Positions 51,541 to 60,517 of a DNA stretch of 64,000 nt are shown here, in pieces (positions within the stretch are counted from its first letter, which is position 1; the number at the start of each line of letters is the position of its first letter). This DNA comes from RGIG9060 sp045645985 (GTDB lineage: Bacteria > Spirochaetota > Spirochaetia > Treponematales > Treponemataceae): NCBI GenBank assembly GCA_045645985.1, contig JAZRJV010000045.1:1-64000 (forward strand). The letters are read 5' to 3'. The notes under the pieces were generated by a model that worked only from the letters and a program-made list of their open reading frames with translations, had not been told where the DNA came from and did no database searches. Both the position numbers and the translations under genes were made by a program.

Positions 51541-53259
51541 TTATTCCATGCTACAAATAGCTTCGATATTTGCTTTTCCTGCTGGAACGAAAGGAAGAAC
51601 CAATTCTGCCATTTCAATTGGACAATGTACAAAACGAGGTCCGCTTCCTTTTTGTGGGAATGCAATTTTATTCCAATTTGGAGTGTAAACATCAACAGCT
51701 TCGATTCCAAAACCTTCTGCAATTTTCATAAGGTTAGGTGATTTTGAGTAAATTGATGCGCTATAGTTTTTATCAAACAAAATTTCTTGTTGCTGACGAA
51801 CCATTCCTAAAGCACCGTTATCCAAAACGATAATTGTAACATCTAGGTTTTGTTCTGCCAAAGTTGCCATTTCTTGCACATTCATCATGATAGAACCGTC
51901 ACCAGAAAAACAAATTACTCGTTTATCAGGATTTGCAAGAGCAGCACCGATTGCAGCAGGAAGCCCAAAGCCCATTGTTCCAAGACAGCCAGAAGTTAAA
52001 AGTTGTCTTGCGTTTTCTATCGGATAATATTGAGCAGTCCACATTTGATGCTGACCTACATCTGTTGTAACAATAATATCATCAGGATTTAGCCCTGCTC
52101 CTTTAGCAAGTTCAGGAACAGAACTAATAAATCGTCCAGGATTATTTATTCTTTCTTTATCAGTTTGATGAATTTTTGCCAAACTTTCTGCCCAAGCTTT
52201 TCTCTCTTGAGCTTTTTCTTCATCTTTTGAATTATTCAATTTTTCTTTTAATGCACAAACTAAAGCAGGTAAAAATGATTCAACATCAGAAATTACAGCC
52301 ACGCTTGACTGAAAGATTTTATTTACTTCGGCAGCGTCAATATCAACATGGATGATTTTTGCGTTAGGACAGAATTTTGAAATTACACCAGTTGCTCTAT
52401 CATCAAAACGAACGCCCATTGCCAAAATTACATCAGCATCGTGCATTGCTGTATTTGAAGCCATTGAACCGTGCATTCCAACCATTCCTAAATTCAATTC
52501 TGAACTCGCAGGAAAACATCCAATTCCCATCAAACTTGTAACTACAGGAAGTGAAAAAATTTCTTGTAATTCTTTAATTCCTTTAGAAGCAAATGGAGAA
52601 TTACATCCACCACCAGCAAAGATTACAGGGTTTTTAGAGTTCAAAAGCATTGTTGCGCTTTCATCTATTGCCTTTGCTAAATTTTCGCCAACTGTTCTAA
52701 AACGAGCAGAGTGATTATCTTTAATTCCACATTCTGGCCAAGATTCAAAAGTGATTTTTTCAAGTTGAACATCACGAGGAACATCAACTAAAACAGGTCC
52801 GCATCTTCCAGAACTTGCAATAGCAAAGGCTTGTGGAATTGCAGTAAGCAAATCTTTTGCAGATTTTACTAAAATACTGTGTTTTGTAATTGGGAAAGAA
52901 AGTCCAAAAGTATCAGCTTCTTGAAAAGCGTCTGTTCCGATTAAACTTGTATTTACTTGTCCTGTAATTGCAACCAAAGGAATTGAGTCGCTTCGCGCAT
53001 CAGCGATTGCAGTTAAAAGATTCATGGCTCCAGGACCACTTGTTGCAATACAAACTGCAGGAAGTCCAGTTGTACGAGCCATTCCTTGTGCTAAAAATCC
53101 AGCAGCTTGTTCGTGTCTAACTAAAATGTGATTTATAGAACTTCTTTCAAGTTCATCGTAAAGAGGAAGGACGGAACCTCCAGGGATTCCTGCCACAGTT
53201 TTAATATTTTGTTGTTCTAAAAGTTTTACAATAATTTGTGCACCAGTTGCTTGTATCAT
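51541..53259 (-). CDS. ilvB: Acetolactate synthase large subunit
   Basis: A 572-residue thiamine-diphosphate enzyme of branched-chain amino acid synthesis. The catalytic Glu lies in ILVRHEQAAGFLAQG (near residue 48). The FAD/quinone-like central domain has VILAMGVRFDDRATG. The ThDP-binding motif is CFSGDGSIMMNVQEMATLAEQNLDVTIIVLDN. AGAGGA precedes the ATG. No regulatory subunit (ilvN) is adjacent, and the C-terminal part is slightly short, so it might also be a catabolic-type enzyme, but the motifs favour the biosynthetic form. Confidence 0.92.
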   Translation of the reverse strand: MIQATGAQIIVKLLEQQNIKTVAGIPGGSVLPLYDELERSSINHILVRHEQAAGFLAQGMARTTGLPAVCIATSGPGAMNLLTAIADARSDSIPLVAITGQVNTSLIGTDAFQEADTFGLSFPITKHSILVKSAKDLLTAIPQAFAIASSGRCGPVLVDVPRDVQLEKITFESWPECGIKDNHSARFRTVGENLAKAIDESATMLLNSKNPVIFAGGGCNSPFASKGIKELQEIFSLPVVTSLMGIGCFPASSELNLGMVGMHGSMASNTAMHDADVILAMGVRFDDRATGVISKFCPNAKIIHVDIDAAEVNKIFQSSVAVISDVESFLPALVCALKEKLNNSKDEEKAQERKAWAESLAKIHQTDKERINNPGRFISSVPELAKGAGLNPDDIIVTTDVGQHQMWTAQYYPIENARQLLTSGCLGTMGFGLPAAIGAALANPDKRVICFSGDGSIMMNVQEMATLAEQNLDVTIIVLDNGALGMVRQQQEILFDKNYSASIYSKSPNLMKIAEGFGIEAVDVYTPNWNKIAFPQKGSGPRFVHCPIEMAELVLPFVPAGKANIEAICSME

Positions 53260-53300
53260 AAGTCATTCCTCTTATATTTTTTTGTGTTTTTAACAAATTC

Positions 53301-53329
53301 AAAATACCATATTTAAACTCTTCTTTCAA
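53301..53329 (-). promoter_or_regulatory. Candidate ilvB promoter
   Basis: On the minus strand TTGAAA (53324-53329), 17-bp spacer and TATTTT (53301-53306), about 40 bp before the ATG. Confidence 0.5.
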
Positions 53330-53449
53330 TGGAGTATACTACTCTTTGTAAAAATATATACAAAATATTATGTATTTTTTATAAATTATTTACTTTTTAA
53401 AATTTTCTTTTTCGAGCAAAATTTTTAAATACAAATAATTAACACTGTA

Positions 53450-53513
53450 AGGTGAATATGTAAAGTACGACATTTGAGCAAAGCGAAACCGGAGTGTTTT
53501 TGCATATTCACCT
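53450..53513. repeat. 64-bp hairpin-forming element upstream of rqcH
   Basis: Perfect 11-bp arms AGGTGAATATG (53450-53460) and CATATTCACCT (53503-53513) flank a less AT-rich core containing CGACATTTGAGC and AAGCGAAACCGGAGTG. The layout, a distinct core in self-paired arms, recalls the variable-arm palindromes near 2.1 and 6.5 kb, although the core differs. The right arm overlaps the -35 box of rqcH. Confidence 0.7.
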
Positions 53514-53528
53514 GAGAAGTGCTATAAT
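53500..53528 (+). promoter_or_regulatory. Candidate rqcH promoter
   Basis: TTGCAT (53500-53505), 17-bp spacer and TATAAT (53523-53528). A 22-nt leader with AGGA then reaches the ATG at 53551. Confidence 0.6.
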
Positions 53529-53550
53529 ATTTATTATTTAGGAATACAAT

Positions 53551-54990
53551 ATGTCTTTAAATTGTACAGAAATTAACTTAATTTTAGATGAACTTGATTT
53601 AACAGGTTCTTTTATTCAGCAAATTGTTCAGCCAAGTTTTGATACTTTGGCTTTATACACATACAAAAATTCTACAGCAAAAACAGTTTTGATTTGTTTG
53701 GGCGCAGGTGCTTGTAGAATCAACGAAACTCGCAAAAAAATTCCTAAAACTGAAAAACCTCTTCGCTTTATGGAATTTATGAAATCCAGAATAAAAGGAT
53801 GTCGCATTCAGTCTTGTAAACAAATTGGATTTGAGCGAATTATTCAAATGGAACTTTCTCACGGGGACGAAGAATTTTTGATGTTCATAAGACTTTGGAG
53901 TAACGCCGCAAATATCATCGTTACAGACAAAAATCTTACAATTTTAGATGTTTTTTATCGCCGACCAAAACGCAACGAACTTACCGGAAAAGTTTTTGAA
54001 CTTCCACAGGTTAGAGAACAAGATAAGGTTTTTGAAGCAAGAGATTTTAGCGATTTAGCACAAACTCTAGAAGAAAACCAATATCTTTCTTTTGAAACTC
54101 TCACCTTTAACCAAAAAGTTGATTTGTGGTATTCTGAACATTCTCAAAGTTTATCTCGTGAGGCTTTGTTAGAACAAGCCGAAAAGATTTATACTTCAAG
54201 AAAATCTAAAATGGAAAATGCTCTTAAAAAACTTGAAGAAAAGCGAGAAAGTTTTTTAACTTGCGAACAATGGAAACATCAAGGAGATTTGATTTTATCT
54301 TACGGTCATCTTATTGATGGAGAATCAAAGTTTTTAGAATGTACCGATTACGAAAACGGAAATACAATTCAAATTCCTATTGACCCAAAGAAAAATGCAC
54401 AAGAAAACGCAAAACTTTATTATGATAAATACAAAAAAGCAACTTCTGGAATTACAGAACTTGAATATGATATTTCAAAAGCAAAGCGTGAAATTTTAGA
54501 TTTAGATGCCGCTTACGAGGCTTTGTTAAAAGAGCCTAATCCTATAAAAATTCAGCAACTTTTACATAAGCAAACTAAACCAAAACAACAAATTGCAAAA
54601 AAACATCCTGGTTTAACTTATTTGTTAAATGGCTGGACGATTTTACTTGGTCGTACCGCCAGTGAAAACGACGAACTTTTGCGCCATCATGTAAAAGGTC
54701 AAGATATGTGGATGCACACTCGAGATTATAGTGGCGGTTATGTTTTTATCAAAAATCGTAACGGAAAAACTATTCCTCTTGATATTTTGCTTAACGCTGG
54801 AAATTTGGCAGTTTATCATTCTAAGGCAAGAAAAAACGGAAGTGCCGATTTGTACTACACTCAAGTAAAACATCTTCGCCGTGCAAAAAATGCACCAAAG
54901 GGAACAGTTCTTCCAACAAACGAAAAAAATCTTTCTATTAAAATAGAATCTGAACGACTAAAGATTATGGAAGAAGCCTTACAAGATTAA
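53551..54990 (+). CDS. rqcH: RqcH/NFACT-family ribosome quality control protein
   Basis: 479 residues. An NFACT-N-like domain (about 1-175) includes MKSRIKGCRIQSCKQIGFERIIQMELSHGDEEFLMFIRLWSNAANIIVTD. A long coiled-coil segment (about 205-335) contains the YDKYKKA arm. The C-terminal NFACT-R domain carries LRHHVKGQDMWMHTRDYSGGYVFIKN and LAVYHSKARKNGSADLYYTQVKHLRRAKNAPKGTV. RqcH recruits tRNA-Ala to obstructed 50S subunits and adds alanine tails. It is shorter than the ~560 residues of Firmicute RqcH, mainly in the middle. Confidence 0.9.
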   Translation: MSLNCTEINLILDELDLTGSFIQQIVQPSFDTLALYTYKNSTAKTVLICLGAGACRINETRKKIPKTEKPLRFMEFMKSRIKGCRIQSCKQIGFERIIQMELSHGDEEFLMFIRLWSNAANIIVTDKNLTILDVFYRRPKRNELTGKVFELPQVREQDKVFEARDFSDLAQTLEENQYLSFETLTFNQKVDLWYSEHSQSLSREALLEQAEKIYTSRKSKMENALKKLEEKRESFLTCEQWKHQGDLILSYGHLIDGESKFLECTDYENGNTIQIPIDPKKNAQENAKLYYDKYKKATSGITELEYDISKAKREILDLDAAYEALLKEPNPIKIQQLLHKQTKPKQQIAKKHPGLTYLLNGWTILLGRTASENDELLRHHVKGQDMWMHTRDYSGGYVFIKNRNGKTIPLDILLNAGNLAVYHSKARKNGSADLYYTQVKHLRRAKNAPKGTVLPTNEKNLSIKIESERLKIMEEALQD

Positions 54991-55010
54991 CTTTTTTAGA
55001 GTAGATTTTA

Positions 55011-55865
55011 TTAAACTTTTTGAAATATTGTTGGTGCTACATTTTTTAGTGGTAAAATCATATTAAATATAGTTTCTGAATGACCTAAGAAAAGATATCC
55101 ACCTTTTGATAAATATTTCATAAATTTTTTAAGAACTGCTTCTTGTGTGGTTTTATCAAAATACATAAGAACATTTCTACAAAAGATTATATCCATTGTA
55201 TTTTCTAAACAAAAATCATCGTCCATAAAATTTAATCGTTCAAACTGAACTTTTTGGCAAATTTCGCTTTTAATTTTCATTACAGATTTTTCTAAATCTT
55301 TGTGCTTGATAAAATATTTTTCTTCTATGCCTTCAGGAAGATTTTTTACAGAATCCATTGTGTAACTTGCATCTTTTGCCTTTTGTAAGACTTTTGTGGA
55401 TACATCAGTTGCTAAAATAGAATAATCAAAACTTACTTCAGGATTATTTTTTTTATATTCTTCTGTAACGATTGCTAATGTGTAAGGCTCTTCCCCAGAA
55501 GAACATCCAGCAGACCAAATATTTAAATGCTTAATTCCAGATTTTAGCAAAGTTGGAATTGCATCTGTTGTCATATAATCAAAGTGATTTGCTTCTCTAT
55601 AAAAATGAGTTAAATTTGTAGTAATTGCATCAATTAAAAGAACTGCCTCTTCTTCACCAATAAGTTCAGAAGAAAAAAGATAATCTACATAAGATTCAAA
55701 ACTCGGCAAGTTTAAAGCATTTAATCTTGATTGCAAGCGAGATTGCATCATCAATCTTTTTGAAATTGGCATTTTTATACCAACTTTATTTTCTACAAAT
55801 GTTGCAATTTTTTTAAATTCTTTTTCTTCTAGGATTTTTAATCCATTTGTTGATTTTTCTGCCAT
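55011..55865 (-). CDS. cheR: Chemotaxis protein methyltransferase CheR
   Basis: 284 residues. An N-terminal helical domain of ~75 residues is followed by a SAM-dependent methyltransferase core. The core has HFYREANHFDYM, the SAM motif WSAGCSSGEEPYTLAIV, ILATDVSTKVLQKAKDASY and DIIFCRNVLMYFDKTTQEAVL. It methylates glutamates of chemoreceptors, counteracting CheB. No other chemotaxis gene is adjacent, as is common for cheR in spirochaetes. GAGAGAG precedes the ATG. Confidence 0.95.
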   Translation of the reverse strand: MAEKSTNGLKILEEKEFKKIATFVENKVGIKMPISKRLMMQSRLQSRLNALNLPSFESYVDYLFSSELIGEEEAVLLIDAITTNLTHFYREANHFDYMTTDAIPTLLKSGIKHLNIWSAGCSSGEEPYTLAIVTEEYKKNNPEVSFDYSILATDVSTKVLQKAKDASYTMDSVKNLPEGIEEKYFIKHKDLEKSVMKIKSEICQKVQFERLNFMDDDFCLENTMDIIFCRNVLMYFDKTTQEAVLKKFMKYLSKGGYLFLGHSETIFNMILPLKNVAPTIFQKV

Positions 55866-55976
55866 AAAAACTCTCTCATCCTAGTTATTGTTAAATTATT
55901 TTATACATTCTTTTACTTTTCGACATAATATTATATAATGTATAAATAAAATTTCATCAAGACAAGAGAGGATACT

Positions 55977-56873
55977 TTGGAAACAACAACAGAAATAAAT
56001 AAAAATTTTAAACCAATTAAAGAATTAGGAGTTGCAAAGGCTTTTTTAGTTTTACCATTTAGATGGTCATCTCTAAAATCTCTTTGTGGTTATCTTTATA
56101 CAGTTATAACAAAATTCTTTTGGCTACAATTTTCTGTAAAATTAGGTTTTAGAAAAATTCCTGTTTTGCCTGTAGATAATGCCTTAGACAGAAAAGTTCC
56201 TTTTAATCCATTTAAAGTTCCAATTTATTTGGATTTTATTCACTTTTGGGTGCGTCCTATGGTTTTTATTATCAACAAATTTGGAGCAAAAAAAGCTGTT
56301 CCTTATTGCGCAAAGTTTTTTTCTGTAATTGACCAAAGCTATTATCAAGCTTCAAGAGTTTATAGTTTTAGAATGTCTACAACTGATAGACCAATGTGTA
56401 AAGTTGATAAATCAGTTCAAAAACATTTTAACACAATTCGAACAGTTGACCCACATTATCTTTGCGTACCAAGTTTGCACATCGCAATCGTTGTTCTTGC
56501 TTACAGTTTTTTTAGAAAAACTTTTGCAGAATTAGGAATGGATAAAGAAGAACAAGATTTTTACAATGCAGAACTTTATCGTGGTGCATTGGATATTGCA
56601 GAAACAGTTTTGTATGTAAAACAACACAGCGTAAACTGTATTCCCGCTGCCCTTTTTATGATGACAAATTTAATTCCAGAATATTTCACTCCAGAAGATG
56701 CAAAAATCTTTATCGATGATTTATTTGTTGAATGCGATGATATTGAACAAGAAGATAAAATCAATATTCATAACCATATTTACAATATGTATCAAAATCT
56801 AAGAAATGAAAAAGGTGATGATGATTGGACAGAGCCAGTAAAAAATTGGCTTGTAAATTACATTCCAAGTTGA
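55977..56873 (+). CDS. PAP2-like protein of unknown function
   Basis: 298 residues from the TTG at 55977, with GAGAGG upstream and no suitable ATG. Residues 133-230 recall a PAP2/inositol-phosphorylceramide-synthase-like acid phosphatase core: TTDRPM, VDPHYLCVPSLHIAIVVLAYSFF (PSLH at 165-168) and VLYVKQHSVNCIPAALF (KQH at 215-217). The spacing is unusual and the C3 Asp is not obvious, so activity is uncertain. Two hydrophobic stretches (about 38-56 and 84-100) suggest membrane association. The C-terminal 60 residues are acidic. The 3' end overlaps the convergent histidine kinase gene by 16 bp. Confidence 0.6.
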   Translation: METTTEINKNFKPIKELGVAKAFLVLPFRWSSLKSLCGYLYTVITKFFWLQFSVKLGFRKIPVLPVDNALDRKVPFNPFKVPIYLDFIHFWVRPMVFIINKFGAKKAVPYCAKFFSVIDQSYYQASRVYSFRMSTTDRPMCKVDKSVQKHFNTIRTVDPHYLCVPSLHIAIVVLAYSFFRKTFAELGMDKEEQDFYNAELYRGALDIAETVLYVKQHSVNCIPAALFMMTNLIPEYFTPEDAKIFIDDLFVECDDIEQEDKINIHNHIYNMYQNLRNEKGDDDWTEPVKNWLVNYIPS

Positions 56874-58234
56874 ATTATAAATTCACTTCCCTTACCTTCT
56901 TCTGATTTTACATGCAAATTCCAGCCATGACAGTCAACAACGGTTTTTACAACAGAAAGTCCTAAACCTTTGCCATCTTCGCGTCTGGAATTTGTTCCTC
57001 GATAAAGCGGATCAAAAATATAAGGCAAATCTTTTTTGCTAATTCCACGACCATCATCTTTTATCGAAATAATTGGTGTTTTTGTTTTTTCATTTACAAA
57101 AGATTTTATCGTGATATTTCCATCATTATTTGTGTATCTAAATGCATTATTTGTGATATTCTCTAAAGCACGAACAAAAAGTTTTTCGTCCATAAAAACA
57201 AAACAATCTTCTGGCAACTGAATATCAGAAATAACATTTCTATTTAATAACTGCCCGTCCATTGTAAGCCGATTGCAAAATTCATCCAAAATTGACTTCA
57301 AATTTTTTGATTGTAAACTTTGTCGCCATTCCGCAGAATTTAATTTTACAAAATCGATAAGTTCATCAATTCGTTCGTTTAATTGCTCAGATTTATTTAT
57401 GATGATTTCTAGCGATTTTTCGCGCATTTCAATATCATCAGCCATTCCGTCAAAAATTGCTTCGGCATATCCTTTTATCAAAGCGATTGGAGTTCTCAAA
57501 TCATGACTAAGTCCCATAATAAAGCGATTTCGTCTAATTTCGTCTTCACGCAAAGAAAGACGCATTTTGTTCAAAGAATGAGTTAGCGAAGCAATTTCGT
57601 TACTTCCAGTTACTTCAACTTCCAAATCTAAATCTCCAGAGGAAATTCGTTTTGTATAATCATCAAGCAAGGTTACAGATTTTGAAATTGATTTTGTAAT
57701 CAAAGAAATCATTATAGAACAGAAAATGAACAAAGCAATCATTATCAATGCAAAAATGAAAAAAGGATTTCTTAATCTATTTGGTTGAGGAACTGATTTT
57801 TTTGGTAAACGAGTTACTATAATAAAAGAATTTTCTGAATCTATGTGAGATGTATCAATTTGATAAAAATAATTTTTTCCTGTGTTGTACATAAAATCAA
57901 AAATTTCTTTAGAAGAATATTTTTGGTAAAGACTTTGAGCTGCAGTTTCAAAATCCATATTCGAAAAAATAAGAGAAAAATCTTTGTCATAAATTATATA
58001 TTGTAAATCAGCAGGACGACGATTTAATTTTTTCTTAACGATATTCCAAGATTTTGCATCAAGTGGAAAATCAGAATTTTTGATATTTTCATTTTTTACA
58101 AGTTCATCATATCCCGGAATTATCAATCTTTGGGAATTATTTGCATAATTTTGAGAAAGTATTATAGAAATCAGTGTAATCGGAATTATAATAATTCCTG
58201 CAAGTAAAAGTCTAAATTGTGATTTTATCTTCAT
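56858..58234 (-). CDS. Membrane sensor histidine kinase
   Basis: 458 residues. A first membrane helix (about 8-27), a ~125-residue periplasmic sensor region and a second helix (about 157-180) lead to a HAMP linker. HisKA follows, with the phospho-accepting His244 in IMGLSHDLRTPIALIKGYAEAI. The HATPase has NNAFRYTNNDG, KDDGRGISKKDLPYIFDP and GKGLGLSVVKTVVDCHG. It pairs with the OmpR-type regulator 18 bp upstream. Their divergent position to the TolC-MFP-RND operon suggests they control efflux; that is inference from position only. Confidence 0.92.
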   Translation of the reverse strand: MKIKSQFRLLLAGIIIIPITLISIILSQNYANNSQRLIIPGYDELVKNENIKNSDFPLDAKSWNIVKKKLNRRPADLQYIIYDKDFSLIFSNMDFETAAQSLYQKYSSKEIFDFMYNTGKNYFYQIDTSHIDSENSFIIVTRLPKKSVPQPNRLRNPFFIFALIMIALFIFCSIMISLITKSISKSVTLLDDYTKRISSGDLDLEVEVTGSNEIASLTHSLNKMRLSLREDEIRRNRFIMGLSHDLRTPIALIKGYAEAIFDGMADDIEMREKSLEIIINKSEQLNERIDELIDFVKLNSAEWRQSLQSKNLKSILDEFCNRLTMDGQLLNRNVISDIQLPEDCFVFMDEKLFVRALENITNNAFRYTNNDGNITIKSFVNEKTKTPIISIKDDGRGISKKDLPYIFDPLYRGTNSRREDGKGLGLSVVKTVVDCHGWNLHVKSEEGKGSEFIIQLGM

Positions 58235-58252
58235 ATTATAAAACTCAAAAAT

Positions 58253-58954
58253 TTAATCATTTAAACGATATCCCATTCCAAAAACAGTTTCGATAAAAAC
58301 TGGATTTGTAGAATCTTGTTCTATTTTCTTCCTTAATCTTTGGATGTAAACTGCAACTGCAGATAAATCTCCGTAAGAATTTCCCCAGGCTTGTTTATAA
58401 ATAAATTCAGGAGTTAAAGGTTTTCCTCGATTTTTTAACAGAACTTCTAAAACGCTAAATTCTTTTGCAGAAAGTAAAATTCTTTCAAAAGTTTCATCAT
58501 CTTTCTTTTTGCGTAAAATACAACTTTCACAATTTAATGTGTAAGAACCAAATTTTAATTCTTCACTAGAAGTTTCTTTTTCGTTAGAATCTTGCATTCT
58601 TCGTAAAATTGCTTTTACTCGAGCAGTTAAAACTTTTGGCGAAAATGGTTTTGTTACAAATTCATCTGCCCCGTAACCTAAACCAGAAATTATATCTTCG
58701 TCAGCATCTCGTGCCGAAACAATTATCACGGGAACTTTGTTTGTTTTTCTAAACTGATTTAAAAATTCAAATCCATCCATTCCTGGAAGATTTAAATCCA
58801 AAATAACAATATCTGGCGAAAACTTTTCTAAAATCGAAAAAGCATCTTCTGCACTTTCTACGCATTGAACGGTCATTCCTTCTTTGCCAAGATACATTGC
58901 AACGAGGTCAGACATTTCTTTTACATCTTCAATTATTAAAACTTCTGCATTCAT
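58253..58954 (-). CDS. OmpR-family response regulator
   Basis: 233 residues. The receiver domain has the acidic pair in LIIEDVKE, phospho-acceptor Asp53 in VILDLNLPGMDG and the conserved Lys in FVTKPFSPK. The winged-helix effector (about 140-232) ends in VAVYIQRLRKKIEQDSTNPVFIETVFGMGYRL. It is co-transcribed with the kinase gene and divergent from the efflux operon across 237 bp. Confidence 0.94.
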   Translation of the reverse strand: MNAEVLIIEDVKEMSDLVAMYLGKEGMTVQCVESAEDAFSILEKFSPDIVILDLNLPGMDGFEFLNQFRKTNKVPVIIVSARDADEDIISGLGYGADEFVTKPFSPKVLTARVKAILRRMQDSNEKETSSEELKFGSYTLNCESCILRKKKDDETFERILLSAKEFSVLEVLLKNRGKPLTPEFIYKQAWGNSYGDLSAVAVYIQRLRKKIEQDSTNPVFIETVFGMGYRLND

Positions 58955-59191
58955 AATTTATATAATTTCATACTACAAAAAACTTGTAAATAAATACAGT
59001 AAAATTATAACAAAAAATTAGTTTTAGTGTATATTTTGATTATAGAGTTTTTTTTCGATTTATCGTAATGTTATATAGAAAAATTTTAAAAGTAACTTCA
59101 AGAATTTTTATTTGTTAAGTTATTATGGAAACAACAAAAAACTCAATTCAAAAACTGATGTTTTACTCATTGACTTTTTGGAAGGAATTAA

Positions 59192-60517
59192 ATGAAATTT
59201 AAACAATTTTTTTGTATTTTTGTAATTCTAAGTTTAATTTGTTCTTTGGGATTTTCTCAAGAAATCACCATTGAAAAAGCACTTGAATTAGCAAAAGAAA
59301 ATAATCCAGACTTAAAAAAACAAAAACTCACTTTAGAAGATGCACAACGCAAAAGCCAAAACAAATGGAATAAATTTTTGCCAAGTATGTCTGCAAGTGC
59401 AAGTCTTTCTAACGGACACGATTTTGCAGGTTCATCAAACTGGGACTGGAGAGCAAGTGCTGGAGCAAACTTATCTTTTAGTTTTGCATTACCAGCTACA
59501 CTTCAGCAAACACAACTTAACTATTTAATAGAACAAACAAATTACCAAAAACTTGAAGCACAAACAATTTCTTCAATTTCTACAAGTTTTTATTCGCTAA
59601 TTGCAGAACAACAAAATATTCAGATTTTAAAAGAAAGCCAAAATCTTGCAAAAAATGTTTACGAACAAACTCGTCGTAATTATAACAATGGTCTAGCTTC
59701 TGAATTGAATTTGTTAAAAGCTCAATATTCTTATCTTTCGATTGAACCTCAAATTCAACAAGCACAAACAACTTACAAAAATAATCTTGCAAACTTTGGT
59801 TTAAAAATCGGAATTGAAGATACATCAAATCTTAAATTAAAAGGTCAAATTCAACTTGAAAAAGTAAATCTTCCTTCTGTGGAAGATCTTACAGCAACTT
59901 ATCTTGAAAAACGCCACGATGTAATTTTAAGCGATTTATCTGTAAAACAAGCCGAACTTGCAAAAAAAACTCAAGGCGCATCAAAATTGCCATCACTTAG
60001 TTTAAGCGAAAATTTAAGTTTGGCTCAAAATAAAGCCTACAATCCAGAAAGTCAACAAGAGGGAATTTCGCCAATTTCTGTAAACGGAAGTTTTTCTATT
60101 GGTGTAAATATCCCTCTTTCATCTTGGATTCCAGGTTCCCAAGATAATTTAACTGGAAAAACAAACCAAGATAATATTACAAAAGCAAAAATTTCAGCTG
60201 AACAAACAAAAATGGTTGCTCAAAAGGACATTGAAAGCAAAGTTCAAGAGTTAAATCGTCTTTGGAATTTAATTGATGTTTCTAAATTAAATGTTTCTAT
60301 TGCAACTCGTTCTTACGAACTTGCTCAAGACGGATACAGAGCAGGTTTAGTTTCTCAAACTGATTTAGAAACAACTCGTCAGCAAATGGTAAACGCACAA
60401 TTATCACATTTGCAAACACAAATTAAATATTTATCAGCAAATTATGATACTGCATACGCATTGAATATGTCTATCGAAGAATTTTATAAAACTTTTACAA
60501 ATCAGGGGTCAAAATAA
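59192..60517 (+). CDS. TolC-family outer membrane efflux protein
   Basis: 441 residues with a signal peptide (MKFKQFFCIFVILSLICSLGFSQ) and two repeats of the TolC helical hairpin and beta-strand pattern. The repeats begin EITIEKALELAKENNPDLKKQKLTLEDAQRK and, in the second half, PSVEDLTATYLEKRHDVILSDLSVKQAELAKK. NNGLASELNLLKAQ and RAGLVSQTDLETTRQQM mark equivalent positions. It forms the trimeric exit duct for the pump encoded downstream. GGAAGGA precedes the ATG, and the adaptor gene starts 1 nt into the stop region. Confidence 0.92.
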   Translation: MKFKQFFCIFVILSLICSLGFSQEITIEKALELAKENNPDLKKQKLTLEDAQRKSQNKWNKFLPSMSASASLSNGHDFAGSSNWDWRASAGANLSFSFALPATLQQTQLNYLIEQTNYQKLEAQTISSISTSFYSLIAEQQNIQILKESQNLAKNVYEQTRRNYNNGLASELNLLKAQYSYLSIEPQIQQAQTTYKNNLANFGLKIGIEDTSNLKLKGQIQLEKVNLPSVEDLTATYLEKRHDVILSDLSVKQAELAKKTQGASKLPSLSLSENLSLAQNKAYNPESQQEGISPISVNGSFSIGVNIPLSSWIPGSQDNLTGKTNQDNITKAKISAEQTKMVAQKDIESKVQELNRLWNLIDVSKLNVSIATRSYELAQDGYRAGLVSQTDLETTRQQMVNAQLSHLQTQIKYLSANYDTAYALNMSIEEFYKTFTNQGSK

